Below, one piece after another: positions 61,069 to 64,000 of a stretch of DNA of 64,000 nt. The notes below the pieces were generated by a model. The model worked only from the letters and a program-made list of their open reading frames with translations. It was not told the DNA's origin and did no database searches. Position 1 is the stretch's first letter, and the number at the start of each line of letters is the position of its first letter. The DNA is from SG-bin7 sp964498095 (GTDB lineage: Bacteria > Bdellovibrionota > Bdellovibrionia > Bdellovibrionales > SG-bin7), in NCBI GenBank assembly GCA_964498095.1, contig CAZCFY010000011.1, forward strand, positions 1 through 64,000. Reading direction: 5' to 3'. Both the position numbers and the translations under genes were made by a program.

Positions 61069-62267
61069 GATAATTGCGCTAAGGCCGCGGCAATGTTTAA
61101 CCTTCCGCGTGTCAGTACCGGGTAGTTCCCAGAAGAAACCGAATTTAAGAGCGCTGATTTTATTTTCGAATAGTCCGCTTGCGGACGATAACTCTTTAAA
61201 ATGGCCACAGCTCCTGTCACAAAGGGAGTGGCCATACTGGTTCCAGACATAGTTCGGTAGCCGCCAGGAAATGTACTGTATATATTGGCGCCCGGTGCCA
61301 AAAGATGGACTGCCACCACTCCGTAATTTGAGAAATTTGACATAGCCAGCGAGGGGTCGGTCGAGCCCACGGTAATTTGATTACTTAAATTTAAAGAGGC
61401 CGGAAATTCCAAAATTTGATCAATATTATTTCCGGCATTTCCAGAGGCCGCGACAAAGATAATTCCTTGCGCCTTTAAAGCATCTATTTTTTGCTGAAGT
61501 ATCGTCGAACACCCGCCCCCTCCCCAGCTGGCATTAATGACTTGAGCTCCGCGGTCGCGCGCGTAATCTATGGCTTGGATGGCGTTTGAAATATAACCTC
61601 CGCCCGAAGCATCTATGAAGCTTATCGGGAGCACTTGGGCGTGGGGGGCTATTCCCTTTGGGTCAGTTGAATTGGCCGTATGATCAGCGGCGATAACCCC
61701 GGCAACATGGGTCCCATGGCCAATGGGATCGCTTATGTCAGAACTGTTAGCGCCGAAATTCCAAGCCACGACATCATCCGGAAAACCATTGTTGTCATCG
61801 TCGACTCCCGGCATTCCAGAGGCCTCCGCAGAATTTATATTTAAACGGTTACGTAGTTGGGGATGATTTATGTCCAACCCCGAGTCAATGATGGCCACGG
61901 TTATTCCTTGCCCATACACTCCGGCACTCCATGCTTCCTTGATGTTAACAGAATTTATTCCCCAGTTACTGTCACCGGTGGGGTCCATGACGGGGGCATC
62001 AAACACAGTTACATTATAATCAGGTTCAATGACATCGACGTCGTTTAGGGCATCCTGTTTTGAATACTTATCCCTAAGTTCGTCCCGGGTCATTTCTTCG
62101 AGGTGAACACCAAAACTACTTTTTGATTTAACTATATATCGGTTTTTCGCCGCCGCGTCTGCGCATTGAGGTGATGAATCGCGAAAAGTTTGGTCAAAGC
62201 GGCCCGCATTTCCACAGCCAGCTAAAATCACAGTTGAAATAAGGAGTGAAGGAATTCGGACATCCAT
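61062..62267 (-). CDS. Subtilisin-like serine protease, lipoprotein (S8)
   Basis: 401 residues. Signal ends LAGC (Cys18). A short propeptide-like domain (about 35-90) precedes the catalytic domain, with Asp128 in VAIIDSGLD, His184 in GHGTHVAG, the oxyanion Asn277 in ASGNAG and Ser344 in GTSMATP. The triad is complete. It would act at the cell surface or in the periplasm. It faces the three pilin-like genes. No ribosome site is seen; TATAAG lies four bases before the ATG. Confidence 0.9.
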   Translation of the reverse strand: MDVRIPSLLISTVILAGCGNAGRFDQTFRDSSPQCADAAAKNRYIVKSKSSFGVHLEEMTRDELRDKYSKQDALNDVDVIEPDYNVTVFDAPVMDPTGDSNWGINSVNIKEAWSAGVYGQGITVAIIDSGLDINHPQLRNRLNINSAEASGMPGVDDDNNGFPDDVVAWNFGANSSDISDPIGHGTHVAGVIAADHTANSTDPKGIAPHAQVLPISFIDASGGGYISNAIQAIDYARDRGAQVINASWGGGGCSTILQQKIDALKAQGIIFVAASGNAGNNIDQILEFPASLNLSNQITVGSTDPSLAMSNFSNYGVVAVHLLAPGANIYSTFPGGYRTMSGTSMATPFVTGAVAILKSYRPQADYSKIKSALLNSVSSGNYPVLTRGRLNIAAALAQLSQ

Positions 62268-62412
62268 GTCGCTTATAATTAGTCTCTAAGACACGTTAAA
62301 CCGGTTAGTCTAACCGACTTTTTATAGACCGAAAATATTGTATCAAAATGAGAAAAAACTAACTTTAGTCGAGTATCATGCCGATATATAAAAACTAGGA
62401 GATGGGGGATTC

Positions 62413-63678
62413 ATGAGTCGTCCTTCGTTAAAATGGACATATGTTTTTTTATGTTTTTCGTTTTCATTTTTGCCAGTTCTTTTGTTTCAGAACTGTAGTC
62501 AAAAGCAACTTGAAATTTCCACGCCGTCGACCTACGAAGAATTGAATCCACCGAATAATCAGCCACAAATTTCTCCACTACCAAAAATCTTCGCCGGCAC
62601 ACTACACTCCTGTTCAGTCCAATACGGCGGACTAAAATGTTGGGGCTATAACGGAGAAGGAAATTTAGGTAACGGGAATACGATAAATCAAAACGCACCG
62701 GTGCAAGTCTCGGGTATGCTCTCGGGTGTGGTAGGTGTGTCCTTGGGTCATCACAATACTTGTGCGGTAAAAGACAGCGGCGCACTTTATTGCTGGGGAA
62801 TAAATAACAATGGACAATTTGGAACCGGAAGCACAACTCCTGCGAATGCGTCTTCGCCGCAGTCTATTCCAACAATGGAATCAGGAGTCACGAAAGTTTC
62901 GGTCGGCAATTTTACAGTTTGCGCCATTAAGTCGGGCGCACTTTATTGCTGGGGCCGAAATGATTATGGTCAAGTGGGGGTTGGCAACACAACTATGCAA
63001 ACCCGCCCCGTGCTGGTTACCGGAATGGATCGTGACGTTATTGATGTGGATGTGGCACAATACGGTGGAGTACATGTGTGTGCTCTCAAAACGGGTGGCC
63101 GCATGTTTTGTTGGGGTTACAATGCCAACGGCGAACTGGGCGATGGGACGACTCTTAATCGCGCGTTACCAGTACAGGTTTCTGGAATGGAATCTGACGT
63201 GATGGCAATTTCATCCGGCGGAGGATTTACCTGCGCCCTAAAGAGATCGCAGCTTTACTGTTGGGGCTATCACCAAGATGGCCGTTTAGGAATTGGTCCC
63301 TACGATGGACAAAATAGAGCGGCGCCCACAAAAGTACCGGCGTTTGAGGGTAAAATAGTTACCCGAGTTGATGCCGGCGGTTATCACGCCTGTGCCGTCG
63401 TAGACGGATCGATGTATTGTTGGGGGAGAAATGACTGGGCGAATATTGGAAACGGCACGACTGCAAATCAATTTTCTCCGGTAAAAATAACGGGTATGGA
63501 CAATGTGACCGACGTGGCTGCTGGGGGAACCTTTGACGGCGGCGGGGCGCGGGCCTGGACATTTGCTCTTATTGGCAATGCGCTTTACGGTTGGGGCCGC
63601 AATGATTACGGCCAACTGGGAAATGGTACAAACACCAACAGCAGTGCGCCGACGGTGCCCGCGTTTAGTTTTCCGTAA
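62413..63678 (+). CDS. Seven-bladed RCC1-repeat lipoprotein
   Basis: 421 residues. The signal ends LLFQNC, with Asn before the Cys28. Seven RCC1 repeats follow, each with a ...C.....LYCWG.N..GQLG.G.. core; the first six keep a Cys pair, and the seventh lacks it. Seven blades should close one beta-propeller. GGGGGATTC before the ATG is a good ribosome site. Surface or periplasmic; ligand unknown. Its stop overlaps the convergent amidohydrolase end by 14 bases. Confidence 0.82.
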   Translation: MSRPSLKWTYVFLCFSFSFLPVLLFQNCSQKQLEISTPSTYEELNPPNNQPQISPLPKIFAGTLHSCSVQYGGLKCWGYNGEGNLGNGNTINQNAPVQVSGMLSGVVGVSLGHHNTCAVKDSGALYCWGINNNGQFGTGSTTPANASSPQSIPTMESGVTKVSVGNFTVCAIKSGALYCWGRNDYGQVGVGNTTMQTRPVLVTGMDRDVIDVDVAQYGGVHVCALKTGGRMFCWGYNANGELGDGTTLNRALPVQVSGMESDVMAISSGGGFTCALKRSQLYCWGYHQDGRLGIGPYDGQNRAAPTKVPAFEGKIVTRVDAGGYHACAVVDGSMYCWGRNDWANIGNGTTANQFSPVKITGMDNVTDVAAGGTFDGGGARAWTFALIGNALYGWGRNDYGQLGNGTNTNSSAPTVPAFSFP

Positions 63679-64000
63679 GTATTTTTTCCACATTAAAGCG
63701 CTGATGTTTTTTATTGCGGACGATAATCTTTCCGTCAGTGAGAACATCGTTTACGTCGCGCCCAACACACGAGTACACGAGAGCCGAATAAGGATCGCTA
63801 ATTGTGCTCACGCTAGGATGACTGCGGTCAACAGTAACAATGTCGGCGCGCTTACCCTCTTCTAACGAACCAATTTCACTTTCCATTCCTAAAGTCTTGG
63901 CGCCGCCGAGAGTTGCTAAGTCAAATGCGAGGGTGGCCGGTAAGGCCGTGGGCCCAAAAATTGGTTTTTGAATTAAAGCCGCAAGCCGCATTTCGATAAA
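63665..64000 (-). CDS. Amidohydrolase, C-terminal part (5' end outside window)
   Basis: About 110 codons to the right edge are open. LATLGGAKTLGMESEIGSLEEGKRADIV and the last strands (VGRDVNDVLTDGKIIVRN) are the C-terminal composite beta domain of SsnA/MtaD/cytosine-deaminase-like amidohydrolases. The metal site lies outside the window, so the substrate cannot be told. The frame continues past base 64000. Confidence 0.8.
   Translation of the reverse strand, partial: FIEMRLAALIQKPIFGPTALPATLAFDLATLGGAKTLGMESEIGSLEEGKRADIVTVDRSHPSVSTISDPYSALVYSCVGRDVNDVLTDGKIIVRNKKHQRFNVEKILTEN

Noticed and set aside
63286..63747. 153-codon minus-strand frame over the RCC1 gene
   Set aside because: It is a shadow of the repeat gene, without a ribosome site.

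Overview
The window looks like an origin-proximal stretch of a chromosome from a predatory-type bacterium of the Bdellovibrionota (Bdellovibrio-like). This rests on gene order and gene content, not on a database match. It has a dnaA / rpmH-rnpA-yidD-yidC-jag-mnmE-mnmG-rsmG-parA-parB-bactofilin-atp block, many lipoproteins and secreted proteins, and mid-range GC. It is Gram-negative: large YidC, outer-membrane barrel, LpoA-like and lipobox proteins. I saw no rRNA, tRNA, insertion sequence, prophage or CRISPR array.

Layout. 1-1239 is dnaA (minus strand, 3' end outside the window). 1400-8220 is the divergent rpmH-to-rsmG run. 8226-8840 holds two perfect parS palindromes that bracket one lipoprotein gene. 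8872-11028 is parA-parB-bactofilin, followed by an F-type ATP synthase operon (two b-type subunits, delta, alpha, gamma, beta, epsilon; no a or c) to 16851. 16879-21600 holds small secreted proteins, an FnIII lipoprotein, a NagZ-like glycosidase and an outer-membrane barrel. 21597-25112 is mfd. 25239-32539 is a complex I membrane-arm operon (nuoA, H, J, K, L, M, N). 32710-35197 has a patatin phospholipase, an HTH protein and a hydrophilic protein whose start codon lies in a hairpin. 35247-38657 is lon preceded by two DksA-family genes, one without its zinc site. 38927-43526 is hemW-grpE-dnaJ-lpoA-like. 43540-49528 holds an M16 peptidase, a CoA-binding protein, tatB-tatC and an RDD protein. 49566-52244 is a large repeat + VWA lipoprotein. 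52383-58865 is a propionyl-CoA carboxylase / methylmalonyl-CoA mutase operon led by asnS. 59066-61068 has three minor-pilin-like genes, followed by a subtilisin-like lipoprotein, a seven-bladed RCC1 lipoprotein and the 3' part of an amidohydrolase.

How it fits together. The first 16 kb covers replication initiation, ribosome/RNase P, membrane insertion, tRNA modification, segregation and ATP synthesis. The middle covers respiration, transcription-coupled repair and proteostasis. The right end is rich in surface or secreted proteins (adhesin-like, pilin-like, protease, beta-propeller) that would suit prey or surface contact. That role is inference.

Most interesting signals: the parS pair; the start-codon hairpin at 34942-34974; the zinc-less DksA paralogue beside a normal one; two unlisted small proteins (17403-17549 and 46614-46724); the six-repeat VWA lipoprotein; the three E5-less prepilin genes; and genes with a -10-like box just before ATG and no Shine-Dalgarno, which are leaderless candidates. 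No wholly new multi-gene system is evident; most of the window is core genome.
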